A DNA stretch of 64,000 nucleotides from Bryobacterales bacterium (lineage in GTDB: Bacteria > Acidobacteriota > Terriglobia > Bryobacterales > UBA6623). The DNA is taken from contig JAJDTX010000105.1 of the NCBI GenBank assembly GCA_022826925.1, forward strand, positions 62,001-126,000, in the 5' to 3' direction. Made by a program: the position numbers and the translations under genes. The notes beneath the pieces were generated by a model, which made no database searches, had not been told where the DNA came from, and saw only the letters and a program-made list of their open reading frames with translations. Positions 39,781-50,464 of the stretch are shown here, piece by piece; position 1 is the first letter of the stretch, and every line of letters starts with the position of its first letter.

Positions 39781-39786
39781 TAGAAT
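39781..39786 (+). promoter_or_regulatory. -10 hexamer TAGAAT close to the sulfatase start
   Basis: TAGAAT ends 9 nt before the ATG at 39796, leaving an expected leader of about two bases. No -35 box recognised. Confidence 0.5.
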
Positions 39787-39795
39787 ACCAGCGTC

Positions 39796-41193
39796 ATGAT
39801 AGCGCAACCCTCTCGCAGAGACGTGCTCCGGGCCTTGACCGTGGCGGGGGCTTCCTCGGCCGCCGCGCAACAGCCGCGCAAGCCCAATGTGCTGTTCATA
39901 TTCAGCGACCAGCACCGGGCCTGCACCATGCCGGGCGAGCCCTACAACGATGCCGAGACTCCCGCTCTGGCCCGTCTCGCATCGCAGGGCACGACGTTTT
40001 CACATTGCGTGTCGAACTATCCTGTCTGCTCGCCCTACAGGGGCATACTCATGACCGGCCGCTGGCCGTACCAGACCGGCGTCATCGACAACGCGTATCC
40101 GCTGCGGAGGTCCGAATACAGCCTCGGCGAGGCCTTCCGCGACGCCGGCTACCACACCGGCTATGTCGGGAAGTGGCACTTGGATGCGCGCGGGGCGGAA
40201 GGGCACGCGCTCAAGCCAGAGGGCGAGGCGCGCCACGGGTTTGCGGAGTGGCGGGCATGGTACAACACCAACCCGCACTTCGACCGCTCCCACACGTATG
40301 ACCAGACCACGGGCCGGCAGCAGGTGCCCGCCGGGTATAACGCGACTGGGATGACGGACGACGCCATCAGCTTTATCGAGCGCAACAAGGAGCGCCCGTG
40401 GATGCTGGTGCTGTCGCTGAATCCCCCGCATCCGCCCTTCGACGACGCTCCGCCCGAGCTGATGCGAAAATACCGCGGCGGGGATCTGCGTTTGCGCCCG
40501 AACACAGTAGAGGCCGTGACCCGCGGCGTTGGGGGACGCGGGCGCGACGTACAAACGGACACTGCGGGCTATTGCGCCCACGTCGAAGGCGTGGACATCG
40601 AAATCGGACGGCTGATGGAATGCTTGGACCGCACCGGCCTGACCGACAATTCGATCGTGGTCTACACCTCGGACCACGGCGAGATGCTCGGCGCTCACAA
40701 CCGCACAGGCAAGCGGCTGCCGCACGAGGAGTCGTGCCGCGTGCCGTTCGTGGTGCGCGGCCCGGGGGTGTTGGAGGGCCATCGTAGCAGCGCGCTGCTC
40801 GGAGCGATCGACCTGTATCCGACGCTGTGCGGCATGGCGGGGATTGCGGCGCCCGACGCTTGCGTCGGACGGGACCTGTCAGCCCTGTCGCGCGGCGGGG
40901 CCGTGGACGGACCCGAGCACCAGTTCCTGATGCACATCTCCAAGTCGCATGCCAGCAGCGGAGTGAACCACACGTCCCCGATCTTTCGCGGGATCCGCAC
41001 CGATCGCTACACCTACGCCTGCGGCGAGATCGGACGCTGGTGCCTCTATGACAATCAAGAAGACCCGTACCAGTTGCACAATCTGGCCGATGACGCCGCG
41101 AGGGCGGCGCTGATGAGCGAGCTCGACGGCGAGATATTGGACTACCTCCGACGGGCGGAAGACCGGTTTCCGTATCGGGTGGAGCGCGGCTAG
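39796..41193 (+). CDS. Sulfatase (type I, Cys-dependent), probable Tat substrate
   Basis: A 465-residue arylsulfatase-family protein. The N-terminus PSRRDVLRALTVAGASSAAA has a twin-Arg pattern, so export is probably folded through Tat. Metal and active-site motifs are NVLFIFSDQHR, CSPYRGILMTGR (Cys78, to be oxidised to formylglycine; form CxPxR), VYTSDHGEMLGAH and KRLPHEESCRVPFV. It should hydrolyse sulfate esters, perhaps of polysaccharides. No maturase (FGE or anSME) is in the window. The expected transcript start is almost at the ATG. Confidence 0.92.
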   Translation: MIAQPSRRDVLRALTVAGASSAAAQQPRKPNVLFIFSDQHRACTMPGEPYNDAETPALARLASQGTTFSHCVSNYPVCSPYRGILMTGRWPYQTGVIDNAYPLRRSEYSLGEAFRDAGYHTGYVGKWHLDARGAEGHALKPEGEARHGFAEWRAWYNTNPHFDRSHTYDQTTGRQQVPAGYNATGMTDDAISFIERNKERPWMLVLSLNPPHPPFDDAPPELMRKYRGGDLRLRPNTVEAVTRGVGGRGRDVQTDTAGYCAHVEGVDIEIGRLMECLDRTGLTDNSIVVYTSDHGEMLGAHNRTGKRLPHEESCRVPFVVRGPGVLEGHRSSALLGAIDLYPTLCGMAGIAAPDACVGRDLSALSRGGAVDGPEHQFLMHISKSHASSGVNHTSPIFRGIRTDRYTYACGEIGRWCLYDNQEDPYQLHNLADDAARAALMSELDGEILDYLRRAEDRFPYRVERG

Positions 41194-41293
41194 CCGGCCG
41201 CATGGAGCGTCGCGCCCGCGACGTGCCCGAAGCGGCTCACGTCGGCGATCGATCGTCAGTTTTTCGCAACTGACTGCTCTGGCCGATGTGCTG

Positions 41294-42073
41294 CTACACC
41301 CTCGTGAGGTAGTCTTGGCGGCCGCCATCGGCCATCATGAATTGTCCGGTGATGAACCCGCTCGCCGGGGAGCACAGAAAGCCCGTCAGGTGCGCAATGT
41401 CCTCGGGTTCTCCGGTCCGTCCGACCAGCGAACGCTCGGCGACGTTCTCAAGCAGCCGGTCGAGCTCGTCTTGGGTCTTGCCCGACATAACCATGTCGGT
41501 CTTCGTGAATCCCGGCAGCACGGCGTTCACCGTGATGCCTTTCGGAGACAGCTCGAAGGCCATGCGCTTCGTGAGCGTGAGCACCGCTCCCTTGGTCACC
41601 GCGTACAGCGTGGTGCCTGCCATCGCCGTCCCGATGGCCGCGTTGGAAGCCAGGTTCACGATCCGGCCCCAGCCCCGCCGGATCATCTCGGGCGCCACTG
41701 CCTCCGAGCAGTATAGGACTCCCTTGACGTTGGTCCGCCACATGCTGTCGAACTCGTCCTCGCTGTAGGCCAGCAACTCTCCGCTGTGCAGCAGTCCGGC
41801 GTTATTGACCAAGATGTCGGGCGCGCCCAGATCAGCCTCCACCTGTTTCGCCATCGCGATGACTTCCGAGCGCCTTGAGACATCAGCCTGGATCGTTGTG
41901 GCGGACATCCCGAGGTCGCGCACCGCGGCTGCTGTTGCTTCCGCCTCCGTCGCGCGGCTTCGGTAATTCACCGCCACGCGGGCTCCGCGATGGGCCAGTT
42001 CCAGGCAGACCGCGCGGCCAATACCGCGCGACCCGCCGGTAACCAGAGCCGTCTTGCCCTCCAGATCTTGCAT
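41294..42073 (-). CDS. Short-chain dehydrogenase/reductase (FabG-like)
   Basis: A 259-residue classical SDR. Cofactor motif ALVTGGSRGIGRAV, structural NNAG (ILVNNAGLL), catalytic Ser in VNLASNAAIG and YAVTKGA with the YxxxK pair. The C-terminal end FITGQFMMADGGRQ is typical. NADPH preference is suggested by Arg after the second strand (VNYRSR). It resembles 3-oxoacyl-ACP reductases but stands alone, so the substrate is open. It is read in the same direction as the RG-tail gene at 42138, 64 bp downstream of that gene's stop. Confidence 0.88.
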   Translation of the reverse strand: MQDLEGKTALVTGGSRGIGRAVCLELAHRGARVAVNYRSRATEAEATAAAVRDLGMSATTIQADVSRRSEVIAMAKQVEADLGAPDILVNNAGLLHSGELLAYSEDEFDSMWRTNVKGVLYCSEAVAPEMIRRGWGRIVNLASNAAIGTAMAGTTLYAVTKGAVLTLTKRMAFELSPKGITVNAVLPGFTKTDMVMSGKTQDELDRLLENVAERSLVGRTGEPEDIAHLTGFLCSPASGFITGQFMMADGGRQDYLTRV

Positions 42074-42137
42074 GCGTATCGGCCCGACCCGAGCGAGTGG
42101 CGGCTTTCGAATTCCCAGCGGCCCAGCCTACGGTTCC

Positions 42138-42464
42138 CTATTCTCCGTAGCTACTGTCGTCATCGTCGTCGCCGTACTGTGAGTATCTCGGCCTGGGGCG
42201 ATCCCGTTCGAAGCCGCGGTCCCGGTCGCGGTCGTACGGCCCGCGACCGCGGTTGCCGAACGCCGGGCGGCCCCTGTCCTCGAACGAACGGCCGCGCCCT
42301 TCGAACGGTCGTGACCCTCGATCCTCGTATTGCCGAGGTGCCCGGTCGAACTGCGGCCGGCCCCGGTCTCCATAGGGCGGGCGCGAGCCTCGGTCGAACT
42401 GCGGCCGGCCCCGATCCTCGTAGGATGGCCGGGGGCCGCGGTCGAATGTCGGCCGCGGACGCAT
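42138..42464 (-). repeat. Region coding the RG-rich tail, with imperfect tandem repeats
   Basis: The DNA for the tail contains repeated units; for example a 23-bp stretch, beginning CGGTCGAACTGCGGCC on the plus strand, occurs twice about 46 bp apart (near 42346 and 42392). The repeats keep the reading frame, so the tail may change length by slippage or recombination. Confidence 0.65.
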
Positions 42465-43583
42465 CTGCGTCTTGCGCAGCTTCGCCTCCGACTCGCGCAT
42501 GCGCCCCTCGATGGAGTGGTTCTCCTCGGTGAGGGATTGCTGGATCTCTAGGGCGAGCTTGAGCTCGTCGCGAAGCATCGCCACATGCCGGCTCGAAGCG
42601 GCCAGCTGATCGGCTGCGCTAGCATCGTTCTCGGCCAGGGTCGCGCTCTCAAGTTCAATGCAGGGAAGCATCGCCGACACGAAGGGGATCACGTCGTGGC
42701 CCAGCCGCCAGCCCCGCAGGCTTTCGCGTGCTGCCATCCAGCGCAGCAGAGAGCCCAGCTTGGCCGCGGTCTCGGGCGTATCCATTCGATGCGGCATGAA
42801 CAAGTCGTGGCCGCCTTCCGGATCGGCCCTGTCGTTGAAGCCAGACAAGTACACTCGCATGGCTCCGCGATAGACCGACAGACGCTTCCCGAAGCGGTTG
42901 GTGAGCTTCCACGTGTACTCGGCAGGCAGCACGATCACCTTTGCGATGCCCAGCGTGTCCGCCGTGAGCGGCATTGGGTCCAGCAACGGGCGTACGGGAT
43001 CCTCCGCTTCTTCCGGCACCGTCAGCACGAAGGCCGGCGTGCGCCGGTCGGGATCGACCAAGAACTCGGCCAGGTTCGCCGCGTCGTACTCGGACTCGAC
43101 GACCCACGGCTCCTTCTCGATCTTGGCGGCACCCTGTTCCATGGTGCATTCCTTAACCACATGCTCGAGGAATCCTGGCACCCTCGGTTGCACCCGCATC
43201 TTCGTTTCGGTGGATTTCGCCAGCGTGCGCAGGCAGAACTCGGCATCCTCCCCGGGCCGCTCGCGGATTGCGACCTCGGTGGTCCACTCTCTCTCGATGT
43301 CACCCTCTTCGGGCTCTACGAAGCGCAGAGCCCACGTATCCGAGCCGTCCTCTTTCGCGTGGACGGCCGCAAATGTCCGCCTGTCGGCTTCGTGGTGGAA
43401 GGCATCGCCGGACCACGCCTCGTCCGGCAGCTCGGTCTTGGAAGCGCTCTCCAGCCACTCCAAGGTGATCTCGCGGGCGGTGTCGGTCTTGTCCAGATGA
43501 GCCGCGATGCGCAGGATCTCGCGTGTCCGAGGGGCTACTCTTGTCCGGCTCTGGTCGTAGGTTGGTTTATCGTGGTGAAGCAT
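42138..43583 (-). CDS. Unrecognised protein with coiled-coil segment and RG-rich low-complexity tail
   Basis: About 481 residues from ATG 43583 (a longer frame from 43718 is less likely). I do not recognise the family. Residues 1-330 look like a mixed alpha/beta protein; the best-shaped motif is GKRLSVYRGAMRVYLSGF after VIVLPAEYTWKLTNR. A helical, probably coiled-coil segment (ELKLALEIQQSLTEENHSIE) follows at about 335-370. The last 108 residues (374-481) are repeats of the type RPxFDRG, YEDRGRPQFDRG and RGRSFEDRG, ending in an acidic DDDDD stretch. Such arginine/aromatic tails are common in RNA-binding or condensate-forming proteins. It may bind RNA, DNA or chaperone a complex; that is inference only. 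Confidence 0.7.
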   Translation of the reverse strand: MLHHDKPTYDQSRTRVAPRTREILRIAAHLDKTDTAREITLEWLESASKTELPDEAWSGDAFHHEADRRTFAAVHAKEDGSDTWALRFVEPEEGDIEREWTTEVAIRERPGEDAEFCLRTLAKSTETKMRVQPRVPGFLEHVVKECTMEQGAAKIEKEPWVVESEYDAANLAEFLVDPDRRTPAFVLTVPEEAEDPVRPLLDPMPLTADTLGIAKVIVLPAEYTWKLTNRFGKRLSVYRGAMRVYLSGFNDRADPEGGHDLFMPHRMDTPETAAKLGSLLRWMAARESLRGWRLGHDVIPFVSAMLPCIELESATLAENDASAADQLAASSRHVAMLRDELKLALEIQQSLTEENHSIEGRMRESEAKLRKTQMRPRPTFDRGPRPSYEDRGRPQFDRGSRPPYGDRGRPQFDRAPRQYEDRGSRPFEGRGRSFEDRGRPAFGNRGRGPYDRDRDRGFERDRPRPRYSQYGDDDDDSSYGE

Positions 43584-44092
43584 AGCGTTCTCTTGATTCC
43601 AGTACTGCTCTTTGCGCCCGCCCCAGGCGGGCGTTCCCGGGATACCGTTCTCGCCGCCACGTCCAAGCGCACCCGGCTGCGCCCGAAGCGACGCTCGTCC
43701 GCCACTGGCCCTAATCACCTGCCTTGGCGACTTGCGGGGACTGTGCGCCGGCTCACTTCCGAAACTTCCGCATTTCTAGAAGAATAGCTGCGAAAAATAT
43801 ACCAGATTAGCGTAGCACCTAGCGGGATTTCGTGCTCAGCCGCCGAATCTAGGCGGTCTCGGGCGGAAGCCTGCGGTCGCCCTGAGCTGTGGAAGCCGGG
43901 GGAGCTTTGGCCATGGCGGAGGGCAGGCAGGCGCCCGCGCGTTGCCTTCCTTGCCGCGGCGATTTCTTCGCTGCCGCACCGAGGCCGGGCCGATTCTGCT
44001 ACCCTTCGGTGCAGCCCCGCCGCTGACGAGCAGCCGCGGGCTTGATGACGATATCAGGAACGGCGGGAAGCGGGCCGCCGAAAGGAAATGAG
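43584..44092. other. Divergent intergenic region, A+T-rich island at 43760-43820
   Basis: About 500 bp with no gene. The A+T-rich island has a TATATT -10-like box on the minus strand (43801-43796) and a CTTCCG-AAA-CTTCCG direct repeat (43757-43771). If used, that promoter would give the RG-tail gene a leader of about 200 nt. The right end carries the transporter's AAAGGA ribosome site. Confidence 0.4.
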
Positions 44093-45361
44093 ATGAGCGA
44101 AACCATCCCAGGGGCCAAGTGGCACCAGCAGCTGCATTGGCGCATCGCCATTGCAATGGTGCTCGGCGTGATCGCGGGCTTGATCGGAGGCGAACCGTTT
44201 GCCGACGCAGTCGGCTGGCTCGGGACGCTGTTCATCAAGCTGCTCAAGATGATCATCGTGCCCTTGGTGGTGACCTCGATCGTCACGGGCGTTGCATCGG
44301 TGGGCGCGGGAGCTGGGCTGGGGCGTCTGTTTGGCAAGACGATGGGTTACTACATGCTCACTAGCGCCTTCGCGTGCATCGTGGGGCTGCTGATGGTCAA
44401 CATGATCCAGCCCGGCGTCGGCGCGGACCTCGGCGCGGCCGAAACCGAGGATATGCCGAACCTGACCGTGATTCAGTCACCGGTGGATCTGATTCTCGAC
44501 ATTGTGCCGGAGAACGTCTTCGCGGCGGCCGCTGAGGCGAAGATGCTGGCGATCATCTTCTTCTCCATCGTTCTGGGCATCACCATCAGCACGTTGCAGC
44601 GGACGCATCGCGAGCCGCTGCTGGGCTTCTTCGAAGCGGCTTTCGAGACGATGATGCGCCTGACCGGCGGCATCATCCGCCTGGTCGCGCCGATCGGGGT
44701 GTTCGCCCTGATCGCCAAGCTGATGGGAACGACGGGCCTGGCGGCCTTCAAGGCGCTGGGCTTGTACGCCCTGATGCTGGTCGCGGGCCTGACTGTTCAC
44801 CTGCTAGTGACGCTGCCGCTGATCTTGCGCTTCTTGGGCGGCATCAACCCGATCAGGCACTTCCGCAACATGGTGCAGCCGATCGTCATGGCCTTCTCCA
44901 CGAGTTCTTCCGGCGCGACCCTGCCTGTCACGATCGATGCGGTCGAGAACAAGGTCGGCGCTTCCAACCGCGTCACTTCTTTCGTGCTGCCGATGGGGGC
45001 GACCGTCAACATGGACGGAACGGCTCTCTACGAGTGTGCCGGGGTGATGTTCATCGCACAGGTGCTCGGCGTCCAACTTGGCATCGAGCAGCAGCTATTG
45101 GTGGTATTCACCGCCTTGCTGGCATCCATCGGCGCCGCGGCCGTTCCGTCAGCAGGACTGGTTGTGATCTTTATCGTGCTCGAGGCGGTGAACCTGACCG
45201 GGCCACAGGTGGAGCTGATCGTCGGAGCGATGCTAGCGGTCGATCGCCCGCTGGACATGTATCGCACGGTCATCAATGTCTTCAGCGACTCTTGCGGCGC
45301 GGCGATCATCGCCAAGTCAGAGGGCGAGGAAGGCATTGACGAGGATGTACAGGCGGCATAG
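44093..45361 (+). CDS. Dicarboxylate/amino acid:cation symporter (DAACS/GltT family)
   Basis: About 422 residues from ATG 44093, which follows AAAGGAAATGAG. Eight membrane segments plus two re-entrant loops. The key motifs are the Ser-rich HP1 loop STSSSGATLPVTIDA, the unwound TM7 motif MGATVNMDGTALYE (NMDGT) and HP2 near AAVPSAGLVV. These bind Na+ and acidic substrate in the GltPh family. It should import glutamate, aspartate or C4-dicarboxylates using Na+ or H+. It is followed 21 bp later by a second Na+-coupled carrier on the same strand. Confidence 0.92.
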   Translation: MSETIPGAKWHQQLHWRIAIAMVLGVIAGLIGGEPFADAVGWLGTLFIKLLKMIIVPLVVTSIVTGVASVGAGAGLGRLFGKTMGYYMLTSAFACIVGLLMVNMIQPGVGADLGAAETEDMPNLTVIQSPVDLILDIVPENVFAAAAEAKMLAIIFFSIVLGITISTLQRTHREPLLGFFEAAFETMMRLTGGIIRLVAPIGVFALIAKLMGTTGLAAFKALGLYALMLVAGLTVHLLVTLPLILRFLGGINPIRHFRNMVQPIVMAFSTSSSGATLPVTIDAVENKVGASNRVTSFVLPMGATVNMDGTALYECAGVMFIAQVLGVQLGIEQQLLVVFTALLASIGAAAVPSAGLVVIFIVLEAVNLTGPQVELIVGAMLAVDRPLDMYRTVINVFSDSCGAAIIAKSEGEEGIDEDVQAA

Positions 45362-45382
45362 CCTGGCGACCGTTCGGATACC

Positions 45383-46741
45383 ATGCACGACATGCCGGAT
45401 CATTCCAATTCACCCAGGGCCCAGTGGAACTCAAGGACCGGGTTCATTCTCGCCGCCGCCGGCTCCGCCGTGGGGCTAGGCAACATATGGAAGTTCCCGT
45501 ACATCACCGGCGAAAACGGCGGCGGGGCGTTCGTGTTGGTCTACCTGGCTTGCATTCTGGCAGTCGGCGTGCCCGTGATGATGGCCGAGGTCATGCTTGG
45601 ACGAGCCTCGCGGTCATCGTCCGTCACTGCCTACCGCACGCTGTCGGATCCGAAGTCCAAGTGGGTGGTTTTCGGGATTCTGGCCGTCGTGGCCGCCTTC
45701 CTGCTGCTGTCGTACTATTCCACGGTTGCGGGCTGGGCCTTGCACTACACCTACCTCTCGCTGACCAATGCCATCGCCGGAATTGACGCCGGTCAGGCCG
45801 AGGGGCTATTCGGCCAATTGACAGGCTCTCCGCTAATCGGCCTCGGCTGGCAGTTCGCCTTCTTGGTCTTCACGATGTGTGTCGTGGCGGCGGGAGTGTC
45901 GCATGGCATCGAGCGCTGGGCGCGGATCATGATGCCCGGGCTGTTCGTGATGATCCTGATCCTGCTGGGCAAGGCAATGACGATGTCGGGCTGGGGCGAG
46001 GCGATGGACTTCCTGTTCGGCATGAACTGGGACAAGCTGACCGCTGCCGGCGTGCTGGAGGCTCTTGGCCATTCGTTCTTCACCCTCAGCCTGGGCATGG
46101 GCAGCATGATCGCCTACGGCAGCTACCTGCGGTCGCAGGATGACCTCGCTTCTGCCTCGCTCGCCACCGCGGGCGCTGACACGCTGGTCGCCCTGGCCGC
46201 GTCCCTGGTGATCTTCCCCATCGTCTTCACGTTCGGCATGGAGCCGGGAGCGGGGCCAGGATTGCTCTTCGTGACCCTGCCCACCGCGCTCGCCCAGATG
46301 ACAGGCGGGGCGTTCTTGTCCGTGGTCTTCTTCGTGATGCTCGTTTTCGCCGCTCTGACAAGCGCGATCGCGATTCTCGAAGTCATTGCGGCGTATCTGC
46401 TGGACAACCACGGAATCTCCCGGGTCAAGGCATGCGTTTCCGGCACGGTCGTGGTGGCACTGTTCGGCGTTCCGGCCACGACAAGCGGCGGTTGGTTCAA
46501 CGCCGTGGATCACTTCGTGTCGAACTGGGCATTGCCGCTGGGCGGCCTCGGCATCGCCTTGTTCGTTGCCTGGCGCATGGACGGCGCCCTGAGGCGCAAA
46601 GAGTTCGAGTCCGGCAGTGCTTTGGCCAGATTCTACGGCTCGTGGCTGTGGATTCTGAAGTATCCCGTGCCGGTCTGCATCCTGATTGTCTTCTTGCACG
46701 CCATAGGCGCGCTCTCCTGGATCGGCGGGCTCTTGGCCTAG
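45383..46741 (+). CDS. Sodium-dependent transporter, NSS/SNF family
   Basis: A 452-residue membrane protein with about 11 helices. The N-terminal helix WNSRTGFILAAAGSAVGLGN and KFPYITGENGGGAFVLVYL give the TM1 Na+ and substrate site of neurotransmitter:sodium symporters (LeuT, TnaT, MhsT). Bacterial members import hydrophobic amino acids such as Trp, Tyr or Leu. The 21-bp gap to the upstream GltT-type gene implies cotranscription, so two sodium-driven amino acid importers would be made together. A marine or sodium-rich habitat would fit but is not proven. Confidence 0.92.
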   Translation: MHDMPDHSNSPRAQWNSRTGFILAAAGSAVGLGNIWKFPYITGENGGGAFVLVYLACILAVGVPVMMAEVMLGRASRSSSVTAYRTLSDPKSKWVVFGILAVVAAFLLLSYYSTVAGWALHYTYLSLTNAIAGIDAGQAEGLFGQLTGSPLIGLGWQFAFLVFTMCVVAAGVSHGIERWARIMMPGLFVMILILLGKAMTMSGWGEAMDFLFGMNWDKLTAAGVLEALGHSFFTLSLGMGSMIAYGSYLRSQDDLASASLATAGADTLVALAASLVIFPIVFTFGMEPGAGPGLLFVTLPTALAQMTGGAFLSVVFFVMLVFAALTSAIAILEVIAAYLLDNHGISRVKACVSGTVVVALFGVPATTSGGWFNAVDHFVSNWALPLGGLGIALFVAWRMDGALRRKEFESGSALARFYGSWLWILKYPVPVCILIVFLHAIGALSWIGGLLA

Positions 46742-46756
46742 AAGCGGACGGGCGCG

Positions 46757-47197
46757 CTACAGGTCGACGATCTTCGACCCGGGAGGTGCCGCGACCGGGC
46801 TCTCTTCGTCCTCGCGCCTGGCTCGCATCGGCATGCGGGCCCTGACCGGTATCAGCGCGTTGGAAATCGGGTCTTCGCTGTCTTCTGCAAGGTCCATGGA
46901 ACTGTTGACGTAGCTGACGAACTCGCGCATCTGCCGCTGCATGGCGTCCATCTTGCTGCGCATGTTCAAGATGATCTCCACACCCGCGAGATTGACGCCC
47001 AGATCGCGCGTCAGCGACAGGATCACATCGAGTCGGTCGATATCCTCGTCGGTGTAGAGCCGCGTGTTGCCGTCGGTCCGGGATGGCTGCAGGAGGCCCT
47101 CCCGCTCGTACATGCGGAGGGTCTGCGGGTGCACGTCGAAACGTTCCGCCACCACCGAGATGGTGTAGCTGCCCTTGGTCTTTCGCTGCCTCGCCAT
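46757..47197 (-). CDS. hspR: MerR-family heat-shock repressor HspR
   Basis: A 146-residue MerR-type protein. The winged helix reads TISVVAERFDVHPQTLRMYEREGLLQPSR, followed by NTRLYTDEDIDRLDVILSLTRDLGVNLAGVEIIL, very close to HspR of Actinobacteria. A helical segment and a charged tail follow. HspR represses dnaK operons, needing DnaK as co-repressor, through HAIR sites. It lies 2 bp after dnaJ and downstream of dnaK, the same layout as dnaK-(grpE)-dnaJ-hspR. A HAIR-like palindrome is found before dnaK. Confidence 0.88.
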   Translation of the reverse strand: MARQRKTKGSYTISVVAERFDVHPQTLRMYEREGLLQPSRTDGNTRLYTDEDIDRLDVILSLTRDLGVNLAGVEIILNMRSKMDAMQRQMREFVSYVNSSMDLAEDSEDPISNALIPVRARMPMRARREDEESPVAAPPGSKIVDL

Positions 47198-47199
47198 GG

Positions 47200-48339
47200 T
47201 CAGACGCCGCCGAGCGAGTCGCGCGGGTTCTCGGGATTGCGCTCCGCGTAGCGCCGCATCAGGTCCTTGGTGGACTCGTCCGGAACCTTGGGCACGACAA
47301 TCGAGATTCTAACGAACTGATCCCCGCGCTTGTCGCTGCGCGGGTCGATGACGCCCCGCCCGCGCATGCGGAAAGTCTTTCCCGAGTTCGTCGCCGGCGG
47401 AATCCGCATCAAGGCCGTGCCGTCGATCGTTGGCACTTCGATCTTGGCACCGAGCACTGCCTCGGCCGGCGTGATCGGCACCTCGATGCGAATGTCGAAG
47501 TTGTCGCGCTCGAAGAACGGGTGCTTGCCAACGTGCACGAGGATGTACAAGTCGCCGGCCGGACCGCCGAGGATCCCGGCGTTGCCCTTGCCTTGCAGCC
47601 GGAGCCTTGCGTTCTCCCGCGTGCCCGGAGGAATCCGCACATCGATGGTGTTGGTGGCCAGCATCCGCCCCTCGCCGGCACATGGCGGGCACGGCGTGCG
47701 GACCTGCCCGGTCTGCCCGCATTCCGAGCAGGGAACGCTGAAGCGCATGTTGCCGGCCATGCGCTGCAACTGGCCGCTGCCGCCGCAGGACTTGCAGACG
47801 CTTGGCGGCTCTCCCTTTGCGTTTCCCGATCCGGAGCACGGGGCGCACCGGGCCTGGCGGCTGATCTTGAGGCGTTCGGTCGTGCCGCGAATCGCTTCGT
47901 CGAAGCCGATCTCCATCTCGTACTCGAGATCCTCGCCCTGCCTGCGCGTGGCCTGGCCTCGACCGCGGCCCCGGCCGCCGAACATTCCCTCGAACAGGTC
48001 GCCGAAATTCGTCCCGGCGGCTTGGCGCCCTAGGTCGCTGAAGTCAAAGCCATCGAATCCGAAACCGTGGCCCTGGCCGGAAGCGGCCTGCTGGCGGGCT
48101 TGCTCGGAGTAGAAACCGTAGCGGTCGTAGATGCCCCGCTTCTCCTCGTCGCTGAGGATGTCGTAAGCCTCTTGGACATCCTTGAAGCGCTCTTCCGCGG
48201 CCTTGTCACCGGGATTGACGTCGGGATGCAGCTTGCGCGCCAAGTGCCGATAGGCTGTGCGGATCGCATCCCCCTTAGCGTTGCGGGGCACTCCCAGCGT
48301 CGCGTAGTAGTCTTTGCTGCGGTTGGCCGCCATGCCCAT
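47200..48339 (-). CDS. dnaJ: Chaperone protein DnaJ
   Basis: About 379 residues. J domain with DYYATLGVPRNAKGDAIRTAY and KLHPDVNPG (the HPD motif). A shortened Gly/Phe linker (GFGFDGFDFSDL) follows, then a zinc finger with four CxxCxGxG-like units (CAPCSGSG, CKSCGGSG, CSECGQTG, CPPCAGEG), then two beta-sandwich domains. Stimulates DnaK ATPase and delivers clients. ATG 48333 could also be used. It lies about 50 bp after dnaK. No grpE gene is adjacent, so nucleotide exchange must be coded elsewhere. Confidence 0.96.
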   Translation of the reverse strand: MGMAANRSKDYYATLGVPRNAKGDAIRTAYRHLARKLHPDVNPGDKAAEERFKDVQEAYDILSDEEKRGIYDRYGFYSEQARQQAASGQGHGFGFDGFDFSDLGRQAAGTNFGDLFEGMFGGRGRGRGQATRRQGEDLEYEMEIGFDEAIRGTTERLKISRQARCAPCSGSGNAKGEPPSVCKSCGGSGQLQRMAGNMRFSVPCSECGQTGQVRTPCPPCAGEGRMLATNTIDVRIPPGTRENARLRLQGKGNAGILGGPAGDLYILVHVGKHPFFERDNFDIRIEVPITPAEAVLGAKIEVPTIDGTALMRIPPATNSGKTFRMRGRGVIDPRSDKRGDQFVRISIVVPKVPDESTKDLMRRYAERNPENPRDSLGGV

Positions 48340-48387
48340 CTAGCCTAGACGGTGGCGCGGCGCTGCCGCCCGTGCGGCACTGCCGCC

Positions 48388-50301
<1,914 letters not shown>

Positions 50302-50389
50302 CTGTGCCCCTCCAAATCTCAGGATGCTCTGCAGCGGATCCTGCCACCCGCAGCGCGCTTGCTGACGCGCGGCGACTGCATGAACTCTT

Positions 50390-50419
50390 AGTATACTATC
50401 ATGACTTTACTTTAGTCAG
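50390..50419 (-). promoter_or_regulatory. Promoter of the dnaK operon
   Basis: On the minus strand, CTGACT (50419-50414) and TATACT (50395-50390) are 18 nt apart. The transcript would have a leader of roughly 80 nt before dnaK. A TTGACA further upstream (28 nt from TATACT) is too far away to pair with this -10. Confidence 0.55.
50402..50418. promoter_or_regulatory. HAIR-like HspR operator
   Basis: TGACT-TTACTTT-AGTCA is a perfect 5-bp inverted repeat with a 7-nt spacer. The known HspR site (HAIR) is CTTGAGT-N7-ACTCAAG: same spacer, and TGACT differs from TGAGT by one symmetrical base. The repeat overlaps the -35 hexamer and spacer of the dnaK promoter, so a bound repressor would block RNA polymerase. 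hspR is the last gene of this operon. Confidence 0.65.
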
Positions 50420-50464
50420 CCACTGTCAACATTGCGGAGCCGGCCGTGCGACGTGGAACGGGCA

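Noticed and set aside
42138-42464. Regular repeats resembling a CRISPR or VNTR array
   Set aside because: They are in frame within a coding gene, imperfect, and have no uniform spacers.
50421-50430. TTGACA (minus strand) as the -35 box of dnaK
   Set aside because: It is 28 nt from TATACT, too far for a sigma-70 promoter; CTGACT at 18 nt fits better.
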